The position numbers and the translations under genes are program-made. Below are positions 46,096 to 57,600 of a stretch of DNA of 64,000 nt, one piece after another. Source of the stretch: Aegilops tauschii subsp. strangulata (Eukaryota > Streptophyta > Magnoliopsida > Poales > Poaceae); the NCBI RefSeq assembly GCF_002575655.3, contig NC_053037.3:326829294-326893293 (forward strand). Reading direction: 5' to 3'. The notes beneath the pieces are model-generated. The model saw nothing but the letters and a program-made list of their open reading frames with translations, was not told the origin of the DNA and did not search any database. Each line of letters opens with the position of its first letter. The stretch's first letter is position 1.

Positions 46096-46350
46096 ATGCC
46101 GTCGTATGTCGTGTACAAGAGTAAGGTTCCCGGAGTCTACGACGACTGGGAGGAGTGTCGGAGACAGGTTCACCGTTTCAGCGGTAATAGTTACAAAGAG
46201 TACACCACTAGGGCGGAGGCGGAATCTAGATACGCGCGCTATCTAGCGGGAGAGAGGAGGGAGCGTTGGAGGAACCAGATGAAGACCAGTTTCATCGCGC
46301 TGATGCTCATCGTGATAACCGCAGCTCTCTTCTATGTGATGGTAGTTTAG
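46096..46350 (+). CDS. Small intact ORF: RNase H1-type hybrid-binding domain plus C-terminal membrane helix
   Basis: The ORF encodes 84 residues from ATG 46096 to TAG 46348, with no lesion. Residues ~4-50 match the RNase H1 N-terminal / Cauli_VI fold (RHBD): YVVYKSKVPGVYDDWEEC, then FSGNSYKEYTTRAEAE. This fold binds RNA-DNA hybrids or double-stranded RNA in RNase H1, without the nuclease domain. After a basic stretch (GERRERWRNQMK) residues ~64-84 form one hydrophobic helix (SFIALMLIVITAALFYVMVV), suggesting a tail-anchored membrane protein with the binding domain in the cytosol or nucleoplasm. It lies last in CACTA-2, before the right subterminal repeats, on the same strand as the other genes. 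It is the only undamaged ORF in the element. Its role is unknown. Confidence 0.75.
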   Translation: MPSYVVYKSKVPGVYDDWEECRRQVHRFSGNSYKEYTTRAEAESRYARYLAGERRERWRNQMKTSFIALMLIVITAALFYVMVV

Positions 46351-46595
46351 ATGATCGATATCGACTTGTAATGTGAAGACAAACTCGCTACTCGCGGTCT
46401 CGAGACTTGTAATGTTCTATCTTTGTTCGGTCTTTTGAATTCGGAGACTAATATGATGAATTGTATTCGGAGACTAATCTTCTATTGTATTCGATGAATC
46501 TGCTGTTGCTGTGTGGTGCTGTCTATATTCTGTCCAATAATATATTTTGTAACCTGTGCTAATATCAGAAAAGAAAAAAAATTCCTAATATTCAT
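46351..46595 (+). other. 3' flank of the small ORF
   Basis: AT-rich DNA with a direct repeat of attcggagactaat (46439 and 46467) and ccaataatatattttg (46538), a plausible polyadenylation region. No ORF. Confidence 0.4.
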
Positions 46596-46908
46596 ACTAA
46601 TGGCGCATCACCCCAACGTGCGCCATTAGTATGCCAAAGGATACTAATGGCGCATCACCCCACAGTGCGCCATTAGTATGGCAAAGCACATGTGTAAATA
46701 TCGCCCCCTGGGAGGCACACTAATGGCGCATGTTGGTCTATACTAATGGCGCACGGCGTGATGCGCCATTAGTATACCAGATACTAATGGCGCACTAGTG
46801 GTGCGCCATTAGTATTTAATACTAGTGGCGTGGTACTAGTGGCGCACCAGTAGTGCGCCATTAGTAGGCAAAACTGGTGCGCCACTAGTAGGCCTTTTCC
46901 TAGTAGTG
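46596..46908. repeat. Right subterminal hairpin repeats and terminus of CACTA-2
   Basis: Repeated actaatggcgcatca...gtgcgccattagt units run from 46596 to 46870, followed by gcgccactagtaggcctttt and the terminal repeat ending tagtagtg. The first units carry gcgcatcacccc rather than the left-end gcgcacca, so the two arrays are related but not identical. Confidence 0.88.
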
Positions 46909-47004
46909 TATATCTCTACTTCAACTTAAAGAATTTAAAAACTGCAACTTTTCTTGCTAAGAGTCTATTCACCCCCCTCTAGACACCTCTTCTCGATCCT
47001 TTCA
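46909..47004 (+). repeat. 3' LTR of the Copia element, part 2
   Basis: After the tata duplication the LTR tail resumes (tctctacttcaacttaaagaat) and ends gatcctttca, matching 12114-12211. The TSD caaag follows at 47005-47009. Confidence 0.93.
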
Positions 47005-48623
47005 CAAAGCGCCAGGACTACCACGGCGAACCCCAACTCCACCACTTAGTACACCTATTCCTGTGGACGAAACACAACCAGCAATTCATAGTTTAGCATC
47101 TACCGCTTTTGATGTTCTTAAATCCTATGTGCGTATCTTCCCATCATGGAAATATTATACTGAAGATGAAGGAAAAAGCCAGTTGCAGGTGTTCGTCCAT
47201 GAGTTATGTGTAAGTAATGTTATTCTTGGCAATTACTTTGCTTTGTCCCATACATTCTACCTCCATGTTGGTTATAATATAGCAAATGTTCCCATTTTTC
47301 TCTATAGAGTAGGACCAATTTGGAAACTCAAGATGAGGTAACCTGTGATAATACCTCTGCTATCTTCAAGAATGTTTTGTGGTAGTATCGGAATTACCTG
47401 AAGAAAACATACTTCACTGGTAAGGAAACTTATGAAATTCCCTTACTTTCTCCTGAGACACATTTATGGGACGATGATTGGGAACGCCTTGTTCTGTACT
47501 GGTCCCGAGGCAAGAATGTGGTAAGGTCTATGAGATCATTTTTTACTTTGAAGTACCGTATGCCTGTGTCTTACTATACTCTGTTCATGTAGAACAAGTG
47601 CTTAAACATGAAGAACAACTGTCCTCATTTAAGATTCCATTGCTATGGTGCATATTGTGTTGCTCTTGTATCACTGTATTTACTCATCCAAACTTACTTT
47701 TAAATTAAAGGATCCAATCGAAACTCCAATGGCACAAAAGGTTTTTTAAACATGTTCCTTTAACTGGTTTGCTTGCTCTTCTAAATTGCTCTATTGATTT
47801 CAATTTCAATTGTGTATACAATTGACTTCTCATATCATGCACATTACTAGCATCACAACAGAGCCAATAGTGTTGTTGTACATGTATACCTGTGGTACCC
47901 ATCTGAAATCTGGTTGTGTTGTGTAGTTTTCCACACTTTTATTCCTCCAATGTTGCTTTGTCTTGAACTGATATGATTTGAAACATGTCTGTATTTTCAT
48001 TTGGCAAGACAATGCAGTGACCATAGCACATAGATATATGTTTGTTTGATGCTTTTATTATGTACTACTTCGCAATATAAGACTTGGTAGTTTAATCCTG
48101 TCCACCTTACTGCTGAGCTGGTTCACTGAAATGAGTTTCATATACTACATGCTAAACCTGTTATTTGTTTGCTTGTTTCTTCTTTTAGAATGCTGACAGA
48201 ATTTGGGGAAGAGTACCTGCTTATTAAGCAATGGTAAAGGAAGTAACGCAAATAAGGTTCAGGATAGTGAGACATCCTTGTGGTCTCCAACAAAGCTGAT
48301 AAACAGCTAAGGGAAACATTCTTGAAGACAGTGAGACAACCCTAAAGTCCTGTCTTGATGTAGTGTTCGAGTTACTGGCAACTAACGATGGCACAAGCTC
48401 TCTGAACACACTGTCTGAATCAGTCCGGTTTCTTGAGTCTCAACTACAAGCTGAAAGACATCGGTCAGCTATGCTGCGACAAGAAGCCGAAGGACTGGGG
48501 AAGTCCCTGGAGAATTCAGATGCATACTTTCTAGTGCAACAACAAGCGTTGAAGGATTTTAGCGCCAAACAGGAGAAAGCTAATAAGCTTGCTAAGCTTA
48601 TTTCCAGCATGGTGGATACCTAG
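47005..48623 (+). pseudogene. TNPA-like gene of CACTA-1, copy A (3' part)
   Basis: The first piece of this copy is at 10548-10618, left of the Copia insertion. Exon-like parts here are 47005-47209 (Pro/Thr-rich then KSYVRIFPSWKYYTEDEGKS), 47308-47520 (with TAG at ~47383 in NVLW-YRNYLKKTYFTGKETY, then HLWDDDWERLVLYWSRG) and a last exon near 48360-48623 with a coiled coil (LSESVRFLESQLQAERHRSA to KANKLAKLISSMVDT). Introns follow GT-AG. A DNA-binding or dimerising TNPA-like role fits the coiled coil and the location near the right end of a CACTA element, but I recognise no named domain. The TAG at ~10568 is shared with copy B, so it predates the duplication. Confidence 0.55.
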
Positions 48624-49395
48624 GATAACCTTTCTTGAGCTCTTCTGAAGTTGTTTTAGTTATGCACTTGTTTTGCTGCCATGTTTATTTGCACTGGTGG
48701 CCAATTTAGATGCCCAGTGTATGTAATATGCTGCTTTGTTCCCTATATTTGCACTGGTGGCGAACTTTGATGCCCAGTGGATGTAATATGTGTAATAGCC
48801 GTAATAGCCTAGCGTAAGTTGCTTGCTTATTTATTTCATTATTGTCTTCTTTATTTGTTTGGTTGTAGTCACTGCAGTTCTTTTTCCGCGGTTTTCTAGT
48901 GGCCACAATAAAATATTTTTTAAAACTAGGCCACAATAACGATGGGCAACATATGGACCGTTGTAACCATGGTCTTGCTATCTGTCGTAGCGACCATGAT
49001 TCATAATTCAAAGATATGATCTCATTTCCTTCGGTTGGACCTCGTTGGACGGGTAGACATCTTGCTTCGATAGGTGAGGATCTCAATTGTTTAAACAAGG
49101 GCACGAACACTTTGAACGAGGTCGAGACGAAGGAAAACGAGATCATATAATTATCTCATGCCATCCTGTTTAGTTAGTCATCGTATCTCTGAATTATGGC
49201 ATGCTATGCTATCCAGTTTAGATAGACATCATATATATGAAATTGTGTCATGCTATCCTTTTTAGTTAAACAATATATATGTGAACTATTTCATGCCCTC
49301 TTTTTTCCACACTATCTATTGCATCTGTCTCTCATACAAGGTCTGTACATTCAACTACTTTTCTTGTTTATCGGCCATTTGAATTGGAGGGGGTG
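48624..49395. other. End of duplication unit A and 5' flank of copy B
   Basis: Bases 48624-49000 match 51300-51655 of unit B. At 49001 similarity to the right flank of copy B stops and new sequence begins, which is then the 5' flank of copy B. An inverted repeat with arms 49013-49047 and 49115-49148 sits at this junction. No ORF. Confidence 0.6.
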
Positions 49396-51300
49396 ATGGC
49401 AGTATCTAGCAGAGTAAAAACACGGTCTTCAAATAAAATAGTGCCACCTCTTGGTGGAGATAGCACCCCGGTTGTACATGCACAAGAACCAGCCCTACCA
49501 CATATAACCCAGACTCCCGCAGATTGTACCCCTACTCCGATGGACAGACAACCAGCTTCACCCAATCTAACCCCAACCCCAGTAGATAGTAACCCAGTTA
49601 TAATTGACACACCACCATCTCCACAATAGAGCTCCCAAACAAGAGCAGTTAGTAAGGCAACTCCAGTTCCCAAAGCGCCAGGACTACCACGGCGAACCCC
49701 AACTCCACCAGTTAGTACACCTATTCCTGTGGACGAAGCACAACCAGCCATTCGTAGTTGAGCATCTATCGCATTTGATGTTATTAAATCCTATGTGTGT
49801 ATCTTCCCATCACGGAAATATTATACTGAAGATGAAGGAAAAGCCAGTTGTAGGTATTCGTCCATGAGTTATGTGTAAGTAATGTTAATCATGGCAATTA
49901 CTTTCTTTGCCCAATACATTCTACCTCCATGCTGGTTATAATATAGCAAATCTTCCCATTTTTCTCTATAGAGAAGGATCGATTTGGAAACTCGGGATGA
50001 GGTAACCTGTGCTAATACCTCTGCTATCTTCAAGAATGTTTTGTGGTAGTATTGGAATTACCTGACGAAAACGTACTTCACTGGTAAGGAAACTCATCAA
50101 ATCCCCTTACTTTTTCCCGAGACACATTTGTTGGACGATGACTGGGAACGCGTTGCTCTGTACTGGTCCCGAGGCAAGAATATGGTAAGGTCTATGAGAT
50201 TATTTTAAATTTTGAAGTACTAAATGCCCGCGTCTTACTGTACTCTATTCGTGTAGAACAAGTGCTCAAACTGGAAGAACAACTATTCTCAGTTAAGGTT
50301 CCATTGCTATGGTGCATACTGCGTTGCTCTTGTATCACTGTATTTACTCATACAAACTTATTTTAAAATTGAAGGATCCAATCAAAACTCCAATGGCACA
50401 ACAGGTATGTTTAAACATGTTTTTTAACTGTTTTACTTGATCTTCTTAATTGCTCTATTGATTTCAATTTCAATTGTGTATAGAATTGACTTCTCATATC
50501 ATGCACATTACTAGCATCACAACATAGCCAATAGTGTTGTTGTACATGTATACCCTTGGTACCCATCTGAAATCTTGTTGTGTTGTGTAGTTTCCCATAC
50601 TTGTATTCTTTCAATGCTGCTTTCTCTTGAACTGATATGATTTGAGCCGTGTCTCTATTTTGATTTGGCAAGACAATGAAGTGACCATAGCACATAGCTA
50701 TATGTTTGTTTGATGCTTTTATTATGTACTACTTCGGAATAGAAGACTTGGTAGTTTAATCATGTCCACCTTACTACTGAACTGGTTCACCGAAATGAGT
50801 TTCATATACTACATGCTAAACCTGTTATGTGTTTGCTTGTTTCTTCTTTTAGAATGCTGACAGAATATTGGGGAAGAGTACCTTATTAAGCAATGGTAAA
50901 GGAAGTAATGAAAATAAGGTTTAGAATAGTAAGACATCCTTGTGGTCTCCAACAAAGCTGATTAAACAGCTAAGGAAAACATTCTTGAAGACAGTGAGAC
51001 AACCCCAAAGTCATGTCTTGATGTAGTGTTCGAGTTACTGGCCACTACCGCTGGCACAAGCTCTTTGAACTCACTGGGTGAATCAGTCTGGTTTCTTGAG
51101 TCTCAGCTACAAGCTGAAAGACATCGATCAGCTGTGCTGCAACAAGAAGCCGAAGGACTGAGGAAGTCCTGGAGAATTCAGATGCATACTTTCTGGTGCA
51201 AAAACAAGTGTTGGAGGATTTTAGTGCCAAACAGGAGAAAGCTAATAAGCTTGCTAAGCTTATTGCCAGCATGGTGGATATCCAGGATAACGTTTCTTGA
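49396..51300 (+). pseudogene. TNPA-like gene of CACTA-1, copy B
   Basis: This copy keeps the N-terminus missing from copy A: ATG 49396 opens MAVSSRVKTRSSNKIVPP, followed by repeats of the type ITQTPADCTPTPMDRQPAS (Pro/Thr-rich). TAG at 49627 and TGA at ~49758 interrupt it; the second stop is a Leu codon in copy A. Later exon-like parts match copy A: the LYWSRGKN end at ~50160-50183 and the coiled-coil exon 51026-51300. A frameshift near 51166 changes the end (KSWRIQ), so copy B is the more damaged at the C-terminus. Confidence 0.55.
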
Positions 51301-51660
51301 GCTCTTCTGAAGTTGTTTCAGTTGTGGACTTGTTTCGCTGCCGCATTTATTTGCACTGGTGGCCAATTTAGATGCCCAGTGTATGTAATATACTGCTTTG
51401 TTACCTATATTTACACTGGTGGCGAACTTTGATGCCTAGTGGATGTAATATGTGTAATAGCCGTAATAGCCTAGCGTAAGTTGCTTGCTTATTTATTTCC
51501 TTATTGTCTTCTTTATTTGTTCGGTTGTAGTCACTGCAGTTCTTTTTTCGCGGTTTGCTAGTGGCCACAATAAAATAGTTTTTAAACTAGGGTATAGTAA
51601 CCATGCACAACATATGGACCCTTGTAACCATGGTCCTGCTATCTGTCGTAGTGACCATGG

Positions 51661-52540
51661 GCCTCCTACGGGCTGTAGGTTCCATGGGCCTTCTACGGGC
51701 TGTATGACCGATTGGCCAAACATGGGTCATACTATTCATGGACCAATAACGGACCGCAATATGGCTCGTAAACGGGCTAGAGTGGAAATCGCCTGTTTAT
51801 GGCCCGACCATAACGGGCCATTAATAGGTCGATATGTATAACGGGCTTAATTCTGTCGACAGACATAACAGTTTGTTAATGGGTCGTATTTCATGACGCT
51901 ATATAAACAACCCAACAGATTAACAGTCCACAAACGGGTCGACTGTAACCATGGGCTAAATTTGGCCCACAAGCGGAAGAAGCCAATAACGGACTGTAAG
52001 CAACCGAATGCTAGAAATGAGCCCAGGAATAAATGAGCCCTTAGAAGGCCGAAAGGTAACACGGGCTGGAAATGTCCCAATGGAATAATGGGCCGTTAAT
52101 GGTTATAAATCGATACAATGTTCATTATGGGCCAGTTTCACCATGGGCCTTTAATGGGCCCAAAGTTACAAAGGGCCTCATATGGGCCGAAAGTCTTCAT
52201 GCGCCATACATGGGCCAGAAGTTACAACGGGCTGGAATCATATTGGACGGCCCAGATGACGCTACTAGGCCTAATTCGGATAGGCCATAACGGGCCACGA
52301 GTTAGCGTGTTGTGAATGGGCTATATGCGAACATGTCGTTAACAGGCTTTCCGTGGGCCAGCCCGCTACTTTTTACCAAGTCAAACGGGTCGTCATTTTG
52401 ACCTGATTGGGCCGCTATTGGGCCTTGCCACGTGTGGACGTATCATAGGCGCCTCCTGTCCATTGCGTGGTTGACATCTGTCTCAATGCGGAGCTGACAC
52501 ATGGTTGCTACGGCCAATGAAAATTTTACACGTGGAAACT
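51661..52540. repeat. Subterminal repeat region of CACTA-1
   Basis: The region is dense in catgggcc, aacgggcc, ttaatgggcc and their complements, spaced about 20-40 bp on both strands. This is typical of the subterminal zone of a CACTA element. It continues, after the Gypsy-B insertion, at 62952 with gggttattaacgggttat. No coding sequence is supported. Confidence 0.75.
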
Positions 52541-54016
52541 TGATACGTCTTCGTCGTGTCTATAATTTTTTATTGTTTCATGCCAATAGTATACATCTTT
52601 TACATATTATTGGCAACATTTTATATGATTCATTAGACTAACATATTGATCCAGTGCCCAGTGTCAGTTCCTATTTTTTGCATGTTTTTTGCTTCGCAGA
52701 ATATCCATATCGAACGAAGAACAAACGTGATAAAAATTTACGGAGAATTATTTTGGAATATTTGTGATTTCTGGGAGGTGGAATCATCGTAAATGGGGGC
52801 CCACACCCACCACAAGACACCTGGGCGCGCCAAGAAGCCCAAGCGCGTGGTGGCGGGTTGTGCCCTCCTCATAAGTCGGTTCAAGCTCTACTTCGGGCGC
52901 AAGGAAGCTTATATCTAGAAAAAATCATGTTAAAATCTCAGCGCAATCGGAGTTACGGATCTCCGGATATTTAAGAAATGGTTTCCGACCAAATCTGGGG
53001 GGGGGGGGGACGCGAAACAGAAGAGAACGGAGAGGGAGATCCAATCTCGGAGGGGCTCCTGCCCCTCCGCCACCATGGAGGCCATGGACCAGAGGGGGAA
53101 CCCTCCTCCCATCTAGGGGGGAGGCCAAGGAAGAAGAAGGAGAAGGGGGCTCTCTCCCCCTCTCTCCCGGTGGCGCCGGAGCGCCGCCAGGGCAATCATC
53201 GCGATGGTAATCTACACCAACAACCTCGCCGCCGTCAACACCAACTCTCTCCCCCTCTATGCAGCGGTGTAACACCCCTTCTCTCCGCTGTAATCTCTAC
53301 TTAAACATGGTGCTCAATGCTATATATTATTTCCCAATGATCTATGGATATCTTATGATGTTTGAGTAGATCCATTTTGTCCTATGGGCTAATCGACGAT
53401 CGTGATTGGTACGAGTGTATATTTTATTATGGTGCTATCCTACGGTACCCTCCGTGTCGCGCAAACATGAGGGATCCCCGCTGTAGGGTGTTGCGATACG
53501 TTCATAATTCGCTTATAGTGAGTGGCGTGAGTGACAGAATACACAGACCCAAGTAAGTGGGCTATTGCGTATGGGAGTAAAGAGGACTTGATACTTAATG
53601 CTATGGTTGGGTTTTACCTTAATGATATTTGGTAGTTGCGGATGCTTGCTAGAGTTCCAATCATAAGTGCATATGATCCAAGTAGATAAACTATGTTAGC
53701 TCATGCCTCTCCCTCATATAAAATTGCAAGAATAATTACCGGTCTAGTTATCGATTGCCTAGGGACAAATGACTTTCTTGTTGACACAAGCTATCTACTT
53801 TTATTACCTTGCAATTTATTCGTAGTTTTATTCTCACAAAGTACTTCTAGTTTTATTCTTGTTCTAGGTAAAGCAAACGTTAAAGTGTGCGTAGAGTTGT
53901 ATCGGTGGTCGATAGACCTTGAGGGAATATTTGTTCCACCTTTAGCTCCTCGTTGGGTTCAACACTCTTATTTATTGAAAAGGCTACAAACGATCCCCTA
54001 TACTTGTGGGTTATCA
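52541..54016 (+). repeat. 5' LTR of Gypsy-B
   Basis: The 1476-bp LTR starts tgatacgtcttcgtcg and ends cttgtgggttatca. A G-run (gggggggggg) lies at 52998-53009. Confidence 0.92.
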
Positions 54017-54027
54017 AGACCTTTTTC

Positions 54028-54045
54028 TGGCGCCGTTGCCGGGGA
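54028..54045 (+). other. Primer-binding site of Gypsy-B
   Basis: The sequence tggcgccgttgccgggga lies 11 bases after the 5' LTR. It matches the complement of the 3' end of a plant tRNA-Asp as I recall it; the tRNA identity should be confirmed. A decayed version appears on the minus strand near 63780. Confidence 0.75.
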
Positions 54046-54634
54046 GCAATAGCGTGGGTGAATTTTCTCGTTTGTGCTTGTTTGCTTTTTCACTAAGTAG
54101 TTTTTATTTTATGTTCTAAGTTGTTCTCTAGTTATGGATATGGAACATGAAATACCAAAAAAAATAGTTGTACTTGCTACTCATGGAGATGGGGAACTTC
54201 CTAAAACCCTCGATGCTCATTATGTGAAAAATAGTAAACACTACTTTGATAATCCTGAGAAAACCCCATTCAACTTGATAATGGGAGACATGTTGGATCA
54301 ACGTGAATACTTTAGGGATTATCGCTTGACTTAAAAAGGGAAACTTTTATGGAATCAAATTCATATGTTGCATTCGTATGCTCGGGATTTATGCTCTAGA
54401 TATGATTATACTTGTTGCTCTAGGATGAAGGCTCGACACCTTCCCTTTTCATGTGAATTTAATGATAATGAAACCTTGGCTTCTTTTGCTAATGGTAGAT
54501 ATGATTACTATGATGTGGAACGAATAGAAGAATTTGTTGCTTTTAAGGGTGCTTATGAAATTGAATCTATGTTTGAAAAGTATGAAGATTATGATGATGC
54601 TGTTTACAGACCTGAAAATTTTGCTATACTTAAA

Positions 54635-54647
54635 TATTGCTATGAGA
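54635..54647. repeat. Left TSD (13 bp) of the LINE
   Basis: The sequence tattgctatgaga at 54635-54647 recurs exactly at 57662-57674, on the other side of the LINE. Confidence 0.96.
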
Positions 54648-57600
54648 TTTTTTTTTGACTGGGAACTATAGGGGAAACCCCCACAGCATATCAAAACTTT
54701 ATTTAGAAAAAGAGATACAGTACAAGTACAAAGGGGGATTACAAGAGGTAATCAAAGTAAGCTAGGGGAAGAAGGAGAAAAAAACAAGTGAAAAGATACA
54801 GACTATTGGCCTCAAGGTGGCAGAAATGAAATCCAGCGAAGAAGATCATCTTTGTAGGCAGCTTTCACTCTATATTGCATTAAGCTGATGTCATGGATGA
54901 ATGCAGATCTCCATTTATTAAATCTAGCTCTCTCATGCCAGAAGACCTTAGCGTTCCTGATGATCCAGATATTCCAGCAAGCAATGAACACCACTTCGGT
55001 GAAGAAGGGCTTCCTAAAACTCCTGCTAGCATTAAGAACCAAATGAGCCATGGAGTCACCAGAAGACCAATCAATTTGTAGATAGTTCCAAACTCTGACA
55101 CTAAAGTTGCAATTAAAGAACAGATGATCCCTTGTTTCCCTAGTCTGCAAAGGACAAAGGACACAGTTTACTCCATCCTCCAAATGCCAATGCCTCCTAT
55201 CCACCATGTCCTTGGAGTTCAACCTGTCCATAATAAGCATCCAAGCAAAAACTTTGATTTTCATTGTACAAGAGGACTTCCAGATCCAAGCTGTGAAAGG
55301 GTTGAAAGATGCTGAAGCAAAAGTATGTGAGTAAAACAACTTTGGTGAGTATCCCTTGGCAGTGCCCTTCCAAAACCAAATATCCTTGGACCCAGGTGTT
55401 CTATTAAGGCCACCCAACATGGACTGGAGAATAGTCAGATCATCAAAAGCCTGGTTGGACAAAGGAAGGTGGAAGTGCTGGAAAATATCCTGAGAGTCCA
55501 AGAACTCAAGAATAGTGACCCAGGGATCCTTAACATAGGAATAGAGCCTGGGAAATCTGAGTTGAAGGCTAGACACCTGACCATCAAACTGCAAGTTATC
55601 TGACCACATGAGGGCAGTGTCCCCTGCATTAATCTGAACCCAAGCACACTCCCTAAAATGATGCATGACCTTGCAAATATCCTTCCACCAGAATGAGCCA
55701 CAATCAGAAGTTCCCTGGGGGACCCTATTATGATAGTAGGTATCCCAAATTAAAGAAACCCAAGGGAGATCCTTTTTATTAAGGAAGTTATTCGCATGTT
55801 TGATCAGAAGTGCAACGTTCTGAGAACCAAGGTTGAGAATACCAAGACCTCCTTTGTTTTTTGGCCTGCAAATAAGGTCCCACGCAGCTAGGGAGGGGGC
55901 AGACTGACCCCTATTCCTCCTCCAGAGGCATTGTCTCTGGATTCTCTCCAATTGTTTAAGAATTCCAGCTGGGACCGCCAAACTGCAAAGGAAGAAAATG
56001 GGCATAGATGACAGAGCAGAGTTAAGAAACTGCAGCCTTTCCCCCTGATTCAAAAAAGATGAACTAGCTGTCATTCTCCTCTCCATGCAATCAACCAATG
56101 GCATAAAATCCACCATTTTAGGCCTTGTAGTTCCCACTGGCAACCCAAGGTAGGTAAATGGCATTTTCCCAATCTGGCAGCCAAATGCAAAAGCTAATTC
56201 AGTCATGACAGCAGTGTCCACATTGATGGGAATAATAAAGGATTTGTGATAGTTCACATCTAGACCAGTGGACACAGAGAAGACCCTGAGCATATCCTTG
56301 AGAGCTATAAGATGGTCCTTGTCCGCAGGCAAGATAATAAGGGTGTCATCAGCATACTGAATCACGGGGTAATCCTGATCATGACAAGGTATAGGTAACT
56401 GAAGAATGCCCCTTCTGAACATGTCATTGATTACAGTCTGCAGGAGATCAGCAGCTAGGACAAAAAGGAGGGGAGAGACTGGATCACCCTGTCTGACACC
56501 CTTTTTGCACCTGAACTTCCTACCAGGGACTCCATTAAGCAGAATAGATGAGGTACCTGTGGATAGAAGTTGCTTCATCCAAAGGATCCACTTCTCATTA
56601 AAGCCCTTATATCTCAAAATTTGCACAATGGCCTCATGCTCAAGGGAGTCAAAAGCCTTTTCAAAATCCAACTTTAGAATCACAATAGGTCTCTTGGACT
56701 GGTGCACTGGTGTAAATACTCAAAGGTCCACCCAATACAATCTTGAATTGTTCTGCTTTTTATGAAACCATATTGGTTCTTGTGGACACACTGCATAATC
56801 ACCTCTTGAAACCTATTGGCTGCCATCTTAGACAAGAACTTAAGACCCATTCCTGTTAAAGAGATAGGTCTGAAGTCACCCACCTCCTCAGGGGAGGGCT
56901 TCTTAGGCACCAGAGTTATGTAAGAGTCATTGATATTTTCCAGATGAGCAGTACCCTCAAAGAAAGCCTGGGCCAGTTCATAAAAATCCTGAGAAATTAT
57001 GTGCCAGCACCTTTTGAAGAAAAGACCATTAAAACCATCTGGACCTGGAGCTTTATCAACTGGCATATGCTTGACAATCATGTCCATTTCCTCCTTCTCA
57101 AAAGGCTTAGTGAGAACATCCAATCCCACCACTGGTTCAATGAGGGAAGGAAGATCAAAACCCATGTTAATTCCCCTGGAAGAACCCATTCTGTTTTTAA
57201 AACAATTCCAGATAATACCCTCCATTTGTGAATGATCAGTCACCACAGTACCATCAGGCAATTTTAAGCTAGCAATAGAATTCCTTCGATACCTCTCCGT
57301 GGCCATAGCATGAAAGAACTTGGTGTTCTCACCACCCACTTTTATGTATCTGATAGTACATCTTTTCCTCCAATAGAGACATTGAAGGTGGAGCAATTTC
57401 TCTACATGGGTTTTAACCACTATCCTGAAATTGGATTCATGTCTGTAAAGTGATCTATATTCCTCAAGCTCATCCAAGAGCAGGATAACACTATTGCATT
57501 TACAAATTAGAGTTTTCAGTTTGGAAATGTTCTTCTGCCATCTCTTGAGACACATTCTCAGGGACTTAAATTTGTCAGCTATCCTGGCAGTAATATGGCC

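Larger units (their letters stand above)
33956..46908 (+). mobile_element. CACTA-2: nearly complete autonomous-type CACTA transposon
   Basis: The terminal inverted repeats are cactactaggaaaagg (33956) and its complement ccttttcctagtagtg (46893-46908). Flanks read tata on both sides (33952-33955, 46909-46912), consistent with the 3-bp TSD usual for CACTA plus a chance base. Both subterminal regions consist of hairpin-forming actaatggcgcac...gtgcgccattagt units. Inside, on the plus strand, are a TNPD transposase, a second multi-exon gene with a Ulp1-like end and a small hybrid-binding-domain ORF. The host gap is exact: joining 33955 to 46913 restores the 3' LTR. Length is 12.95 kb, typical for Triticeae CACTA elements. 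Confidence 0.95.
10619..47004 (+). mobile_element. SIRE/Maximus-like Copia retrotransposon with three nested insertions
   Basis: The 5' LTR is 10619-12211, followed by a tRNA-iMet-type primer site, a gag fragment, a pol region in Copia order (protease, integrase, reverse transcriptase, RNase H) and a long post-pol region. A purine tract (32435-32448) precedes the 3' LTR, which is split into 32449-33955 and 46909-47004. Flanking TSDs are caaag on both sides. Insertions inside it are a solo LTR (14174-15576), a 13-kb segment (~19379-32314) and CACTA-2 (33956-46908). The two LTRs differ at roughly 40 positions by eye over 1.6 kb, so the element is young relative to its CACTA-1 host. The name Maximus is from memory of the LTR start tgaaagcacaagtgctccc. 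Confidence 0.92.
47005..51660. repeat. Tandem duplication of ~2.66 kb in CACTA-1
   Basis: Bases 47005-49000 and 49671-51655 are direct repeats offset by 2666 bp, covering the TNPA-like exons, introns and 3' flank. The copies differ by many single-base changes and short indels, so the duplication is older than the Copia insertion, which interrupts only copy A. Confidence 0.88.

Noticed and set aside
52998..53009. G-quadruplex or assembly artefact at the G-run
   Set aside because: A single run of G residues without further G-tracts close by; likely slippage in an LTR leader.
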